Shown: one piece after another, positions 8,932 to 17,979 of the stretch
Numbering within the stretch: the stretch's first letter is position 1
Layout of the letters: every line of letters starts with the position of its first letter
DNA from: a gamma proteobacterium HIMB55
GTDB taxonomy: Bacteria > Pseudomonadota > Gammaproteobacteria > Pseudomonadales > Halieaceae
DNA length: 64,000 nucleotides
Reading direction: 5' to 3'
Assembly (NCBI GenBank): GCA_000227505.4
Contig: AGIF02000001.1
Location: forward strand, 826,035 to 890,034
The notes under the pieces: model-generated
Database searches by the model: none
What the model was told of the DNA's origin: nothing
Seen by the model: the letters and a program-made list of their open reading frames with translations, nothing else
Position numbers and translations under genes: made by a program

Positions 8932-8959
8932 ATCATACTCCAGAGCTTCTGATTTTCAA
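8932..8959 (-). promoter_or_regulatory. Sigma70-type promoter of tRNA-Arg
   Basis: Minus strand: -35 TTGAAA (8959-8954), 16-bp spacer, -10 TATGAT (8937-8932), followed by a GC-rich discriminator GCACCCC typical of stringently controlled stable-RNA promoters. The tRNA 5' end is 10 nt beyond the -10 box. Confidence 0.75.
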
Positions 8960-9099
8960 GCCTGCGGTGTGTTTAAAACCGTAAATTTCAGCTCTGGCAA
9001 GAAGCTTATTAAACATTTTTCTACTCAGAGCTCGATAAGCTTGCTCCTAGTGGAGACTGTGACTAACGTGCAGAGATAACGATACTAGGAGTACGCCCC

Positions 9100-10095
9100 A
9101 TGCCCGTAATGAGCTTGTCAGAAATCGAATCTGTTTGCCGCACGGCACTTTTAAACGTGGGTGCCAGCGCTGAACAGGCGGACATTGTTGCCGCTGAAAT
9201 CGCTGACGCAGAAGCTGAGGGGATTAGGAATGTCGGGCTGGGGTACATGCATCTCTACCTCAAGCACTTAAAGGTCGGGAAGGTAAAGCCAGGTGCCTCA
9301 CCCAAGATAGTGAAGACGTCCTCCTCAACGACCGTTATCGACGCTGATTTCGGGTTTTGTCACCACGCCTACATGATTGGAGAGTCGCGCCTTATCGAGA
9401 GCACTCGCGATCAAGGAGTGGGGCTTATGTCGATTCATCAATCCTCATCAGCGGGCGTTCTGGGGTGGTTTGTCCGTAGGCTGGCAAAGCAGGGATTGGT
9501 CTCGCTCATGTTTGCCAACAGCTCCAAGGCCGTTGCAGCACACGGAGGCAAGGTGCCCTTTTTCGGAACCAACCCCTTTGCGTTCGGCGCGCCCCGAGCA
9601 ACAGAAGAGCCGCTGGTTGTCGATATGGCCACCGCATCCACAGCAAGGGTCAATTTAGTCAAAGCGGCTGCAGAGGGCCGTGAAATTGAACCGGGACACG
9701 CCATCGATGTGGATGGTAATCCAACGACTGATCCCGCAGCGGGATTGAAAGGCGCTCAGCTGCCTGTTGGTGGGCCTAAGGGTTTTGGTCTTGGACTCAT
9801 GGTCGATGTGCTTGGCGGCGTGCTTACAGGTAGTAATTGCTCGTACGAGGCATCAATGTTTGCCACAACCGAAGGGGGCCCGCCCAACGTCGGTCAAACC
9901 ATTATCGCCATGGATCCTGCATTCTTCAGTGGTGGCTTTGTGGCGCACTTAGAATCCATGTTCACCGATTTAACGAGAGACAATGAGGTGAGAATACCGG
10001 GTGAGCGCCGAGCTGAATTGCGGCGCTTACACGAAGCGCAGGGTGTTGAGGTGCCTGACAGTCTTCTCGCGCAGATTGCTGAGCTGTCCTCATAA
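9100..10095 (+). CDS. Ldh-family malate/L-lactate-type NAD(P) dehydrogenase
   Basis: The 331-residue product belongs to the Ldh_2 family (malate, sulfolactate, ureidoglycolate and delta1-piperideine-2-carboxylate reductases), unrelated to Rossmann-type LDH. Diagnostic stretches are NVGLGYMHLYLKHL, GFCHHAYMIGE, GLMSIHQSSSAGVLGWF, FGTNPFAFGAPR and GPKGFGLGLMVDVLGGVL. It reduces or oxidises a 2-keto/2-hydroxy acid (or cyclic imino acid) in the cytosol. AGGAG at 9087-9091 sets the ATG 9100 start. It converges on the sarcosine oxidase genes, so a role with N-methyl amino acid or imino acid breakdown is possible but not shown. Confidence 0.85.
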   Translation: MPVMSLSEIESVCRTALLNVGASAEQADIVAAEIADAEAEGIRNVGLGYMHLYLKHLKVGKVKPGASPKIVKTSSSTTVIDADFGFCHHAYMIGESRLIESTRDQGVGLMSIHQSSSAGVLGWFVRRLAKQGLVSLMFANSSKAVAAHGGKVPFFGTNPFAFGAPRATEEPLVVDMATASTARVNLVKAAAEGREIEPGHAIDVDGNPTTDPAAGLKGAQLPVGGPKGFGLGLMVDVLGGVLTGSNCSYEASMFATTEGGPPNVGQTIIAMDPAFFSGGFVAHLESMFTDLTRDNEVRIPGERRAELRRLHEAQGVEVPDSLLAQIAELSS

Positions 10096-10141
10096 CCATC
10101 GATACTCCTGAGTCAGCGACTTTCTAGAGTCGCACAGTGGC

Positions 10142-10702
10142 TCATAGATATTCCGTTCGCGCATCCAATAGCGCTTCAAGCGCATACTCAGCGTATGACT
10201 GATCTACGAGGAGAGAGAATACGTCTTCTCCATCGAGTTCATGTCGCGTGACGATACAGTTGATCAGTGCCATTTGGGTTTGTGCGACATCCCCAACTTT
10301 GAAGGCATCGGACGATAAGTCCACACCGCAGAGTTTCGCCATCATTTCAGACTTTTGATCGCCATTCACAACAAACCAGGCATGGCTGCTCTGGCAGAAG
10401 AGCGGATACATTCCGTCGGTAAAGACATCATCCCTCGCGTCTTTAGATAGCGCCTCTGTACGCGCATCAAGAAACCAAAACTCACGTTGGCTAAGAGTCA
10501 TGACAAGCGTTTGTTCACTGGCCAAAACAACTTGATTGGGCGCGTCCGGCAGCCTCCAACCCTCGGCTCTAAGAGCAGCAGCTGCGTCTTTACCTCTAAA
10601 GCCCCATCGCTGTTTGTTTGTGTAATCCTTTATCGAAATCGCACCTTCGTAGGTCGCGCCGTCTAAAGGTGATTCAAAGAGGTTATCGCTTTGCCCGCTC
10701 AT
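10142..10702 (-). CDS. soxG: Sarcosine oxidase gamma subunit
   Basis: The 186-residue product fits the gamma subunit of heterotetrameric sarcosine oxidase in size and position (last gene of soxBDAG). Gamma is folded like part of the T-protein/GcvT C-terminal region and packs against alpha; it binds no cofactor. Visible features are the central QREFWFLDARTEA stretch and the C-terminal HELDGEDVFSLLVDQSYAEY, which is characteristic. The start ATG 10702 overlaps the soxA stop by 4 nt, implying translational coupling. Confidence 0.85.
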   Translation of the reverse strand: MSGQSDNLFESPLDGATYEGAISIKDYTNKQRWGFRGKDAAAALRAEGWRLPDAPNQVVLASEQTLVMTLSQREFWFLDARTEALSKDARDDVFTDGMYPLFCQSSHAWFVVNGDQKSEMMAKLCGVDLSSDAFKVGDVAQTQMALINCIVTRHELDGEDVFSLLVDQSYAEYALEALLDARTEYL

Positions 10703-13674
10703 AGCGCTTGCCTCGTATTTTCGGGATCGTAAAACGGCGTATCTGCAACGTGAGCATGCACATGTACCGCATTATCCGTCCGTATTAGGACTTCCGCGCC
10801 TGATGCTGAATCAGCAGGGTGAACGTAAGCTAAGCCAATAATTTTATTAAGGGTTGGTGAGTACTCGCAGGAGGTGACGGAGCCGACAATGTCGCCGTCT
10901 CGAATGACGAGATGGCCCTCTTTGGGTTGCGGGGCGCTCGCCCCAAGTTCAAATCCAACGAGCTTGCGCTCAAGCGGTGCTTTGGAGAGTATTTCCACGC
11001 TTTTCGCACCGACGAAGAACGGTTTCTTTTTGGCGATCGCCCAGCGCAGAGAAACCTCATCGGGTTGCGTCATTCCGTCAGTATCCTGTCCTACGATGAT
11101 GTGACCTTTTTCTAGCCGCAGAAGCCGTTGCGCTTCCACGCCAAAAGCGCGTATTCCAAATCCTTGACCCGCTTCCATCAGTCGATCCCAAAGGACCCCG
11201 ATAAAAGGGGACGGGACGTGTAATTCGTAGCCAAGCTCACCGACAAAACCTACACGCATCATACGCGCGGGTACGCCGACAAGTATCGCTTCGCGATAGG
11301 CGAGATAAGGAAAATCATCGGCCTCCAGACTGATATCACAACCCAGCGCTGTGAGGACATCACGTGACTTCGGGCCTGCGATATTCACTGCACTAAAGGC
11401 GCTAGTCACGTTGGCGATATCTACATCGAGTCGCCACTGCGCATTCCACTTGAGCATGTCGCGATAAACGCGATCAACGCCGCTGGTGGTGGCGGTCACA
11501 TAGTAATGATTTTCGCCAATCCTGGCGGCCACGCCGTCGTCGGCAACCACCCCTAGTTCGTTTGTCAGCACGGCGTATCGCGTTTTTCCAATGGGTTGTT
11601 TGGCAAAGCCGAAGGTATACAACCTATTCATGAATTCTGCTGCGTCAGGCCCGCGCAGCTCAATGCCGCCGAGCGTGCTGACGTCGATAATGCCCACCTC
11701 TGTTCGCACTGCGTTGACCTCCGCCTGAATTGCGGTAGCTCGCTGCTCTTGGGGGCCATAAAACGCGGGTCGCTGCCAATTACCTGCAGGCATCATCTGT
11801 GCGTTCAGTCCTAAATGTCGATCGTGTAGGGGCGTGCGCCGCAGTGGATGGAATCTTCTGCCAGCAAGGAGTCCCATGGGTTCGGGTGTCAACGGTGGAC
11901 GAGCCGTAGTGACACCGGTCTCATTGACGGATCTATTAGTGGCTTTGGCCACTAAACGCGCTGTTGGTAGCGCTGAGTGACGCCCTTGTGATGGCCCCAT
12001 GCCTACCGTAGAAAAACGCTTGACCAATTGAATGTCTCGGTAACCCATTCGGGTGGCGTTTACGATGTCCTTTATCTGAAGATCTTCGTCAAAATCGACA
12101 AACTCACGACCTTTGGGGTGCTTAACAAAGGGCCAGGGATGATTGACCTGCTCATTGCAGGTGACGTTTTCGGCTTTGTCTTTAGCGATCTCGGCATCAA
12201 GGTTACTCAATGCTTGGCGTGCAGCATTTCGTCCGCTGGCTTCGACCGAAGCGAAGGAGAAAACACTATCGACACTGCCTGCGAGGTGCATGCCCGCGGG
12301 GAGGTTGGACAGCTGGAATTGGGCCGTCTCATCGTCATAACTCAAGACCGCTCCCGCTTGGCAGGCTAGTTGATAGGCGGGCATGAATCCGGCCGACATT
12401 GCGAGCACACCACACTCGAGTGTTGCGACTTTCTCACTTGCTTCACCGTCGCTATCAAAGCGGTGGACAATGACCTTCGACAGTGCATGCCCTGTGGCAC
12501 TACTCGTGGCTTCATAAACCGTACAACCTGCGTATAGGGTGATGCCTCTTGCCTGCGCGGCGCCAGACAGCGCAGGGTCATCACAGCGATCACGCAGGTC
12601 GATGATTGCCGTAACGTTTGCGCCGCCATCGTGGCTACTGAGCGCGGTACGATACGCATGATCGTTACCGGCGAGCACGACAACGGGAGTTGAGGGAATG
12701 ACTCCGTAGAGGCGCGTAAGGCGATCTAGTGCGCTGCACATAACCACGCCCGGAAGATCATTGTTGCGAAAGACAACGTGTTGCTCGCTGGATCCAGTAG
12801 CAAGAATGGTTTGTCTCGCTCGAAGCTTGATGAGTCGCGTGCCTTGTAAGACCGGTAGATAGTGGTCGGTAAACCATGCATTGCAGGTGGCAGAGCGAAG
12901 AACACGGATGTTCGGGTGCGACTCGATAGCGTTCACGAGACTGTTGCGCTGTGCTGCTGCGGTCGAGAACGGTTCGGCTATTTCGGATTTCATACTAGCG
13001 GCAGAATTTTCGTCATTGAGCGTGGTGGCACCTGCCGATAATGAATATCCAAACCCGTGGTAGTTAAGGGATCCCCCCAAGTGCGGTTCTCGTTCGATCA
13101 AGACCACTTTTGCACCCGAATTGGCAGCATGCAGCGCTGCGTTTAATCCTGCAGGCCCAGCACCGACGACAGCGATATCACAAAAAACATAGGTTTTATC
13201 GTTATAGGGCGCCTTTACGTTGAGGTTACTAACTCCCAACCCCGCCGCTTTTCTGACAATAGGCTCCCAATAGGCCCAGATACCTCGTGGTTTGAAGAAC
13301 GCTTTGTAATAGAAGCCGACGGGTAAGAAGCGTCCAAACCAGTCGAGCACTCTAGAAAGGTCAAAATTCAGGCTGCCCGTGTAGTTTTGTGCTGATACGG
13401 CGAGGTGATCTTCCGCCCGAAGGTGATCGGCCAGAAGATTGGGTGTAGTTGGTGTCTGAATAAGGGTGTTTGCGTCATGGCCACAGAGCGTGAGTGGGCC
13501 TCTAGGACGGTGGTATTTAAAAGACCGTGACTGCAACCATTGATTGTTGGCGACTAAGGCGGAGGCTACTGAGTCTCCTGCGAGCCCATTTATCTTTTTA
13601 CCTTCAAAGGTGAAGCGCACTTTTTCGTCAGCGTTCACCCATTGGCCGAAGTATTCATTACTGACACGTTTCAT
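10699..13674 (-). CDS. soxA: Sarcosine oxidase alpha subunit (FAD/NAD-binding and GcvT-like)
   Basis: The 991-residue protein has the layout of the alpha subunit: a ferredoxin-like N-terminal segment (about 1-90, FTFEGKKINGLAGDSVASAL and SFKYHRPRG), a two-dinucleotide oxidoreductase core starting at CDIAVVGAGPAGLNAALHAA (about 170), and a C-terminal aminomethyltransferase/GcvT-like half from about 610 (GIIDVSTLGGIELRGPDAAE, RVGFVGELGYELHVPS, LRLEKGHIIVGQDTDG). The enzyme oxidises N-methyl amino acids and passes the methylene group to tetrahydrofolate in the GcvT-like domain. It overlaps soxD and soxG by 4 nt each. Confidence 0.95.
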   Translation of the reverse strand: MKRVSNEYFGQWVNADEKVRFTFEGKKINGLAGDSVASALVANNQWLQSRSFKYHRPRGPLTLCGHDANTLIQTPTTPNLLADHLRAEDHLAVSAQNYTGSLNFDLSRVLDWFGRFLPVGFYYKAFFKPRGIWAYWEPIVRKAAGLGVSNLNVKAPYNDKTYVFCDIAVVGAGPAGLNAALHAANSGAKVVLIEREPHLGGSLNYHGFGYSLSAGATTLNDENSAASMKSEIAEPFSTAAAQRNSLVNAIESHPNIRVLRSATCNAWFTDHYLPVLQGTRLIKLRARQTILATGSSEQHVVFRNNDLPGVVMCSALDRLTRLYGVIPSTPVVVLAGNDHAYRTALSSHDGGANVTAIIDLRDRCDDPALSGAAQARGITLYAGCTVYEATSSATGHALSKVIVHRFDSDGEASEKVATLECGVLAMSAGFMPAYQLACQAGAVLSYDDETAQFQLSNLPAGMHLAGSVDSVFSFASVEASGRNAARQALSNLDAEIAKDKAENVTCNEQVNHPWPFVKHPKGREFVDFDEDLQIKDIVNATRMGYRDIQLVKRFSTVGMGPSQGRHSALPTARLVAKATNRSVNETGVTTARPPLTPEPMGLLAGRRFHPLRRTPLHDRHLGLNAQMMPAGNWQRPAFYGPQEQRATAIQAEVNAVRTEVGIIDVSTLGGIELRGPDAAEFMNRLYTFGFAKQPIGKTRYAVLTNELGVVADDGVAARIGENHYYVTATTSGVDRVYRDMLKWNAQWRLDVDIANVTSAFSAVNIAGPKSRDVLTALGCDISLEADDFPYLAYREAILVGVPARMMRVGFVGELGYELHVPSPFIGVLWDRLMEAGQGFGIRAFGVEAQRLLRLEKGHIIVGQDTDGMTQPDEVSLRWAIAKKKPFFVGAKSVEILSKAPLERKLVGFELGASAPQPKEGHLVIRDGDIVGSVTSCEYSPTLNKIIGLAYVHPADSASGAEVLIRTDNAVHVHAHVADTPFYDPENTRQAL

Positions 13675-13967
13675 CCGTCAGCCTCGCTGGCAGCGAAATC
13701 AATCCGCTCTTTGAATAGCTCATCGGCAGGGTAGGTCCGAAGGATCTCGTCGCTGGCGTTGTGACGCTCGGCAATGAACCAATAGCTACTTGGGCTATGT
13801 AGCCACCACTCCAGGACGACCCCAATATCGTTTTGTTCGTAAAACACGTAATTTGCCCAGGCTTCGTCCGACACGCTGTTAATGTCAGGCATGGTTTTCA
13901 CCTGACCACCGTAGACAAATTCGCTGATATTTCGAGGCCCGTTTAATGGGCAGTTCATGATCTTCAT
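13671..13967 (-). CDS. soxD: Sarcosine oxidase delta subunit, zinc ligands partly lost
   Basis: The 98-residue product occupies the soxD slot and keeps the fold markers CPLNGPRNISEFVYGG and VLEWWLHSPSSYWF. Typical delta subunits bind zinc through a CxxC near the N-terminus and an HxxxC later. Here the first pair reads C6-P-L-N9 and the second H57-S-P-S-S61, so one cysteine of each pair is missing. The subunit probably keeps a structural role without zinc. It overlaps soxA by 4 nt and lies 8 bp after soxB. Confidence 0.85.
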   Translation of the reverse strand: MKIMNCPLNGPRNISEFVYGGQVKTMPDINSVSDEAWANYVFYEQNDIGVVLEWWLHSPSSYWFIAERHNASDEILRTYPADELFKERIDFAASEADG

Positions 13968-13975
13968 GCGCTACC

Positions 13976-15223
13976 TCAATGACTCGCTGCTGTTGCGCCC
14001 ATTTCATTGACCTGCTTAAAGCGATCAAAACGGGCGAGCTCGAAAGGTTGAATGAGTTCGGGGACTTTGCCGCCACTGGCAACCAGTTCGGCCATGGTCT
14101 TGCCGCAAATGGGGGTGGCTTTGAAGCCCCAAGTGCCCCATCCCGCGTCGATGTAATAATTCTTTATTGGGCTCAAGCCCATGATAGGGCTGTAATCCGT
14201 CGTCATATCGGTGATGCCCGCCCATTGGCGAAGGAGCCGCATTTCGCTCAAGAAAGGGAACATCTCAACCGCACTCGATATCAGGCTCTCTTTTAATGGG
14301 AGAGAGGCGCGGCTGTTGTAGAGCGGGTAGGGATCTGAACCACCACCGATTACGATCTCACCACGCGATGTTTGCTGAACATAGCAATGGAGCGCTGAGG
14401 AGCTGACCAAGGGCGTGAGGAAGGGTTTGACAGGCAGCGTCACCATGGCCTGGAGAGGGTAGGCGACAAGTGGTAATTCGAATCCCGCTTTACGCGCCGT
14501 GGGAGCGCTGTGTCCCGCAACAGCTTGGATAACAACGCCAGCCTCTACGTTGCCGCGATTGGTTTTTACCCCCGTCACTCGACCCTCGCTAACCACAACA
14601 TCGGTTACTTCCGTGAGTTGATGGAGTTCTACGCCACGTTGCGTCGCGCCTTTAGCATAGCCCCAGGCAACTGCGTCGTGTCGCGCTGTCGCACCGTCCT
14701 TGTGCCATAGACCCGCGAGCACGGGTAAGTTCGCCGGGTTTAGATTTAGCGTTGGGACGAGCTCGGCAATATCAGACGGATCGATAAGCTCGGTTCGCCC
14801 ACCAAAATGCTTGTTGACCTCTGCGCGTTGCCGGAAGGCTCTAACGGTAGCGTCGGTATGCGCGAGGGTCAGTTGTCCTCGCTGCGAATACATAATGTTG
14901 AAATCAAATTCGTTGGAGAGGTCCTCATACAACTTGACCGAGGCGCTGTAGAACTTAACGCCCTCAGGCGTTAAATAGTTCGAACGAATAACAGCGGTAT
15001 TCCTCGCTGTATTGCCGCCACCCAAGTAACCCTTCTCCAATACAGCGACGTTGGTGATGCCATGGTATTTGGCAAGGTAGTAGGCCGTAGCAACGCCATG
15101 ACCGCCGCCACCAATGATCACCACATCGTAGTGACGTTTCAGGTCTTTGGGCGCAGGTAAGTCCGCTTCATTTTCAAAGGGGAAGTCCTTCGATAACCCG
15201 TATTTCAGTAGACCCAATGGCAT
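13976..15223 (-). CDS. soxB: Sarcosine oxidase beta subunit (flavin amine oxidase)
   Basis: The 415-residue protein is a DAO-family flavoprotein: the FAD-binding GGGGHGVATAYYLAK motif lies at about 38-52, with YLGGGNTARNTAVIRSNY after it. The beta subunit holds the substrate-oxidising FAD and the covalent FMN at the alpha/beta interface; candidate FMN-linked histidines lie in LWHKDGATARHDAV (H174, H182). GWGTWGFKATPICGKTMAEL near the C-terminus is the typical DAO ending. First gene of the soxBDAG set; a 171-bp gap separates it from the upstream block, so a separate promoter is possible. Confidence 0.95.
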   Translation of the reverse strand: MPLGLLKYGLSKDFPFENEADLPAPKDLKRHYDVVIIGGGGHGVATAYYLAKYHGITNVAVLEKGYLGGGNTARNTAVIRSNYLTPEGVKFYSASVKLYEDLSNEFDFNIMYSQRGQLTLAHTDATVRAFRQRAEVNKHFGGRTELIDPSDIAELVPTLNLNPANLPVLAGLWHKDGATARHDAVAWGYAKGATQRGVELHQLTEVTDVVVSEGRVTGVKTNRGNVEAGVVIQAVAGHSAPTARKAGFELPLVAYPLQAMVTLPVKPFLTPLVSSSALHCYVQQTSRGEIVIGGGSDPYPLYNSRASLPLKESLISSAVEMFPFLSEMRLLRQWAGITDMTTDYSPIMGLSPIKNYYIDAGWGTWGFKATPICGKTMAELVASGGKVPELIQPFELARFDRFKQVNEMGATAASH

Positions 15224-15394
15224 GAAAACCGTCTCTCGCTGTTTGTCGCGTCCACCGTGTCAACGGGTGGTTCGTCGGATACAGAAAACTGCTGCCTGCC
15301 GATATCCTTGCGCGTATTTTTATTGTGTTAGCCAGTGGCGAAAGCTAGCAGAATTACGCCGCTTGGTGGCAGTCATTTTTAGTCCAGATGGCAA

Positions 15395-16201
15395 TTAATC
15401 TGAGGGCCCCGCGCCGGATCGAGATTGCTCATCAGCTTCAACCAGTGTTGCCGTCCCGTGATGCTTAAGTTCTTCCCATAACTCACGGCTTATCTCGATC
15501 CCACTGGATAAATGTTCGTCGTGAGATTTCAGAAGATCCTCGCTTGTTTTGTGGTAGATCGCCGCCGCAATTTTAACGTCAAATTCCTCAAAAACTTTTT
15601 CAAATGAGCCCTGACCAACTGGGCTCAATACCAATTGGAGCGTGGACTCTGATGGAGGTCGTGCGACAGACCATGCCTCTGTTACAGCTTTTGACGCGTC
15701 GAATTTGAAAACCATTGCCGTGGATTCGTTGGGACGTTGCGCATAGCCACAGACGTAAATACCTGCGCTCACGAATTTGGCTAAGTAACCCACTGCCAAA
15801 AATGCGTCGGGTGCTTTTCTCACATCGACTGTGATCGCTCCGTGTTGCGCACTGAGTGATCGCGCATACTCGAGCCATAAATTGCTGTAGGAGAGAGTGC
15901 TGGAGCCTCGAGCATCGCAAACCAGCGTTTTCTCCTCGGGTTGCCAGTGTAAGTACGACAGTGGTGAGGCATCACTCAGGTCGGTCTGGTCTCGCGTTGT
16001 CAGCAACTCGAGTGTTTGAGGCAACAGGGGGATGACGTCGAAACCATGGAGTTCTAACCAGCAAATCATGTCACTGGAATCTGCGGCCGCGGCAGTACTC
16101 AGACCGAGCCCTAAAAAGGCTTTGTTGAGTTGTGCTTGGAGTTCGTTAGCCGAGACTTTCACGAGGCGTTTGTTTCGGAGCGAGCGCGAAGCTCCAGTCA
16201 T
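15395..16201 (-). CDS. Uncharacterised protein, DUF3726-like
   Basis: The frame is open from 16357, but the upstream part overlaps the preceding gene deeply and reads as out-of-frame arginine-rich sequence, so I start at ATG 16201 (56-nt overlap; a GTG at 16162 would cut it to 17 nt). The product is about 268 aa. The N-terminal SANELQAQLNKAFLGLGLS followed by an acidic helix, CWLELHGFD, and the C-terminal ADEQSRSGAGPSD tail resemble the DUF3726 family as I remember it. No catalytic motif is evident. It appears translationally linked to the 590-aa protein and sits between sarcosine oxidase and an M19 dipeptidase. Confidence 0.6.
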   Translation of the reverse strand: MTGASRSLRNKRLVKVSANELQAQLNKAFLGLGLSTAAAADSSDMICWLELHGFDVIPLLPQTLELLTTRDQTDLSDASPLSYLHWQPEEKTLVCDARGSSTLSYSNLWLEYARSLSAQHGAITVDVRKAPDAFLAVGYLAKFVSAGIYVCGYAQRPNESTAMVFKFDASKAVTEAWSVARPPSESTLQLVLSPVGQGSFEKVFEEFDVKIAAAIYHKTSEDLLKSHDEHLSSGIEISRELWEELKHHGTATLVEADEQSRSGAGPSD

Positions 16202-17918
16202 CAGTCCAGCTTGAATCACGGCCCTCAGTTGAACGCTGAGATGTATCCTGACTTGGGTCCTGAGCCATGTCTTGGCGAAGATCCTCAATAAGCGGGGACC
16301 CCTGGAAGAAGGTAACCCGTACCCAGAGGTCGCCCTTCGGGTCAAAACGGTTCGCACCCAAAAAAGACAGTTTTGCCCGCAGTAAGTGCATGGGTTTCAT
16401 CGACTCTGCCCATAAATTACTGCGGATTTCTCCGTAGTTCGTATCCGCCATTGTTTGTGCGCGCCGAACCGTGGCCATAAGCGCAGGGTGCTCTAACAGG
16501 AAGTCGATAACCGTCGAACTTGGGTTCGACACAGCAAACTGGACCAGTGACTCGTGCAACCGCTTGAGCGACGGGCCAATGGCGAGCGGCAGCTCTTTTT
16601 CCAATCCCGAGTCGACGCCGCGTCTGCCGAGGCGCGGCTCTTCTTTCTCAGCCGACTTGTACCAAAACCAATGCTGGGCTTGAGGCGATTCGTAGTCTTC
16701 AGAGAGCGCCCACGCGTATCGCGTTTCGAGCAGCGATGTAAGGTCGTCCAAGGACATTTCTGGGACGAGTATCATTTGCTCATCTACGGACATCGCATCT
16801 TCTAGACCCATCGTTGAACTGGGGTGCAGATCAATGAGCAGTCCGTTAATAAGCTCTTGGGCCTCCAAGGATGCATGGTTAGCGAGATATGAGGTGAGTT
16901 CCCCCCAGTCGCTACAAGTTTGGCCGGACGCTTCGAGAAAAGTGAGGCAATCATCAAGTTCGGAAACCACCGTTTTGTTGCGCGCGGCTTGCCCGGCATT
17001 CTCGATCCACGTCTCCTCAAAGTACTGCCGCGCTCTTTTCAGAGAGAGTGATAGCTGGCGTATGGACGTCTCGGTAGGACTCTCCGATAGCGCTAGGGCG
17101 AGTGCCTGCTCGCGCTGCTGTACCCAGCGATCGATCAGCTGTGGGTGCAATATCAAAAAGGGCGCCATCCCCAACCCCGTGGAGTTGCCTATCCCAAGAT
17201 AGCGTTTTATCGATTTATCGAGATTAACTGCAGTGTCAGGAGCCCTTCGATGAGCAATATGCTCTGCTTGATCAATTGAAAACTGCCGCAGGACATAGAC
17301 CGCCGCCATTTGCGCAGAAAACGGTCGGCCAAAGTCAGGATTGGACTTAATGCGACCGTAATCAGCAATACCGAATTTACCGTTACCGTAGACCGCTGTG
17401 GTTCGATAGATATAGCCCGCGCGCTTCAGATAATTCACATCAGGCTGGTTTCCCGATGAGAGCGCGTCGATGAAGTGATCGAAGTTTCTAACGCTTTTAT
17501 TTGCACGCGAAATCACCAACAGGTTGGGGTGCTGACGACCTGCTTCTTGGAGTGGAACATTCAGCGCCATTGATCGGCGAAGCTCATCAGTAACATCACC
17601 CTCGATTAAGCAAAAGGTGACATCCCATGCCTCGGCAATAACGCGATCAGAGCGAAGCTCGTCGTCCAACGCCTGAGCAAAAATAACCACATGGTAATGC
17701 CGGGTGGGTGTGGTGATTCGATAGATGGTTTCACCGTGCCCATGAGCGTCGAGGTTGAACTCTACTCGTTCAACTGACCACTGTTCTTCTCGCATATGTC
17801 GTAGAAGCGTTCTGGCAAAGCTCAAGCGACTTGGCGATAGCGAACCAAGGCGCTCGAGGTTCATCACGACCTCGGGCGGTCTGCCTGCAACGGCCGTATT
17901 GTTTGCTGCAATGGTCAT
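16146..17918 (-). CDS. Uncharacterised 590-aa protein in the N-methyl amino acid catabolic block
   Basis: I do not recognise this protein. It is soluble, without signal peptide or membrane segment. The first part is RETIYRITT-like strand-rich sequence (FNLDAHGHGETIYRITT, HYHVVIFAQALDDELRSDRVIAEAWDVTF), the middle has GYIYRTTAVYGNGKFGIADY and YLGIGNSTGLGMAPF, and the C-terminal part has several Trp-rich helices (YAWALSEDYESPQAQHWFWY). ATG 17918 has no clear Shine-Dalgarno; ATG 17864 with GAGG upstream is an alternative. Its 3' end overlaps the DUF3726-like gene and it follows the dipeptidase by 61 bp, so the four genes from 20429 to 15395 look co-transcribed. Confidence 0.7.
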   Translation of the reverse strand: MTIAANNTAVAGRPPEVVMNLERLGSLSPSRLSFARTLLRHMREEQWSVERVEFNLDAHGHGETIYRITTPTRHYHVVIFAQALDDELRSDRVIAEAWDVTFCLIEGDVTDELRRSMALNVPLQEAGRQHPNLLVISRANKSVRNFDHFIDALSSGNQPDVNYLKRAGYIYRTTAVYGNGKFGIADYGRIKSNPDFGRPFSAQMAAVYVLRQFSIDQAEHIAHRRAPDTAVNLDKSIKRYLGIGNSTGLGMAPFLILHPQLIDRWVQQREQALALALSESPTETSIRQLSLSLKRARQYFEETWIENAGQAARNKTVVSELDDCLTFLEASGQTCSDWGELTSYLANHASLEAQELINGLLIDLHPSSTMGLEDAMSVDEQMILVPEMSLDDLTSLLETRYAWALSEDYESPQAQHWFWYKSAEKEEPRLGRRGVDSGLEKELPLAIGPSLKRLHESLVQFAVSNPSSTVIDFLLEHPALMATVRRAQTMADTNYGEIRSNLWAESMKPMHLLRAKLSFLGANRFDPKGDLWVRVTFFQGSPLIEDLRQDMAQDPSQDTSQRSTEGRDSSWTDDWSFALAPKQTPRESLG

Positions 17919-17979
17919 GATGCGTTTAAGACTCTATCCGGGTGCTTTCGCTGTTAACGGGTCAAGAACTATGCGCTTG

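Noticed and set aside
9002-9042. AAGCTTAT / ATAAGCTT inverted repeat upstream of the Ldh-family gene
   Set aside because: Perfect 8-bp arms, but AT-rich, self-palindromic HindIII-type core and 25-bp spacing make chance likely; no further support.
8644-9079. Plus-strand open frames across the tRNA and repeats
   Set aside because: They run through the tRNA gene and terminator hairpins and show no protein-like composition; non-coding repeat sequence explains them.
10116-10133. GCGACT / AGTCGC hairpin between the convergent Ldh and soxG genes as terminator
   Set aside because: A perfect 6-bp stem but without a T run on either strand; too weak to call.
15395-16357. Long version (320 aa) of the DUF3726-like gene
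   Set aside because: The first about 52 codons overlap the preceding gene in another frame and encode arginine-rich sequence typical of a shadow frame; ATG 16201 is more plausible.
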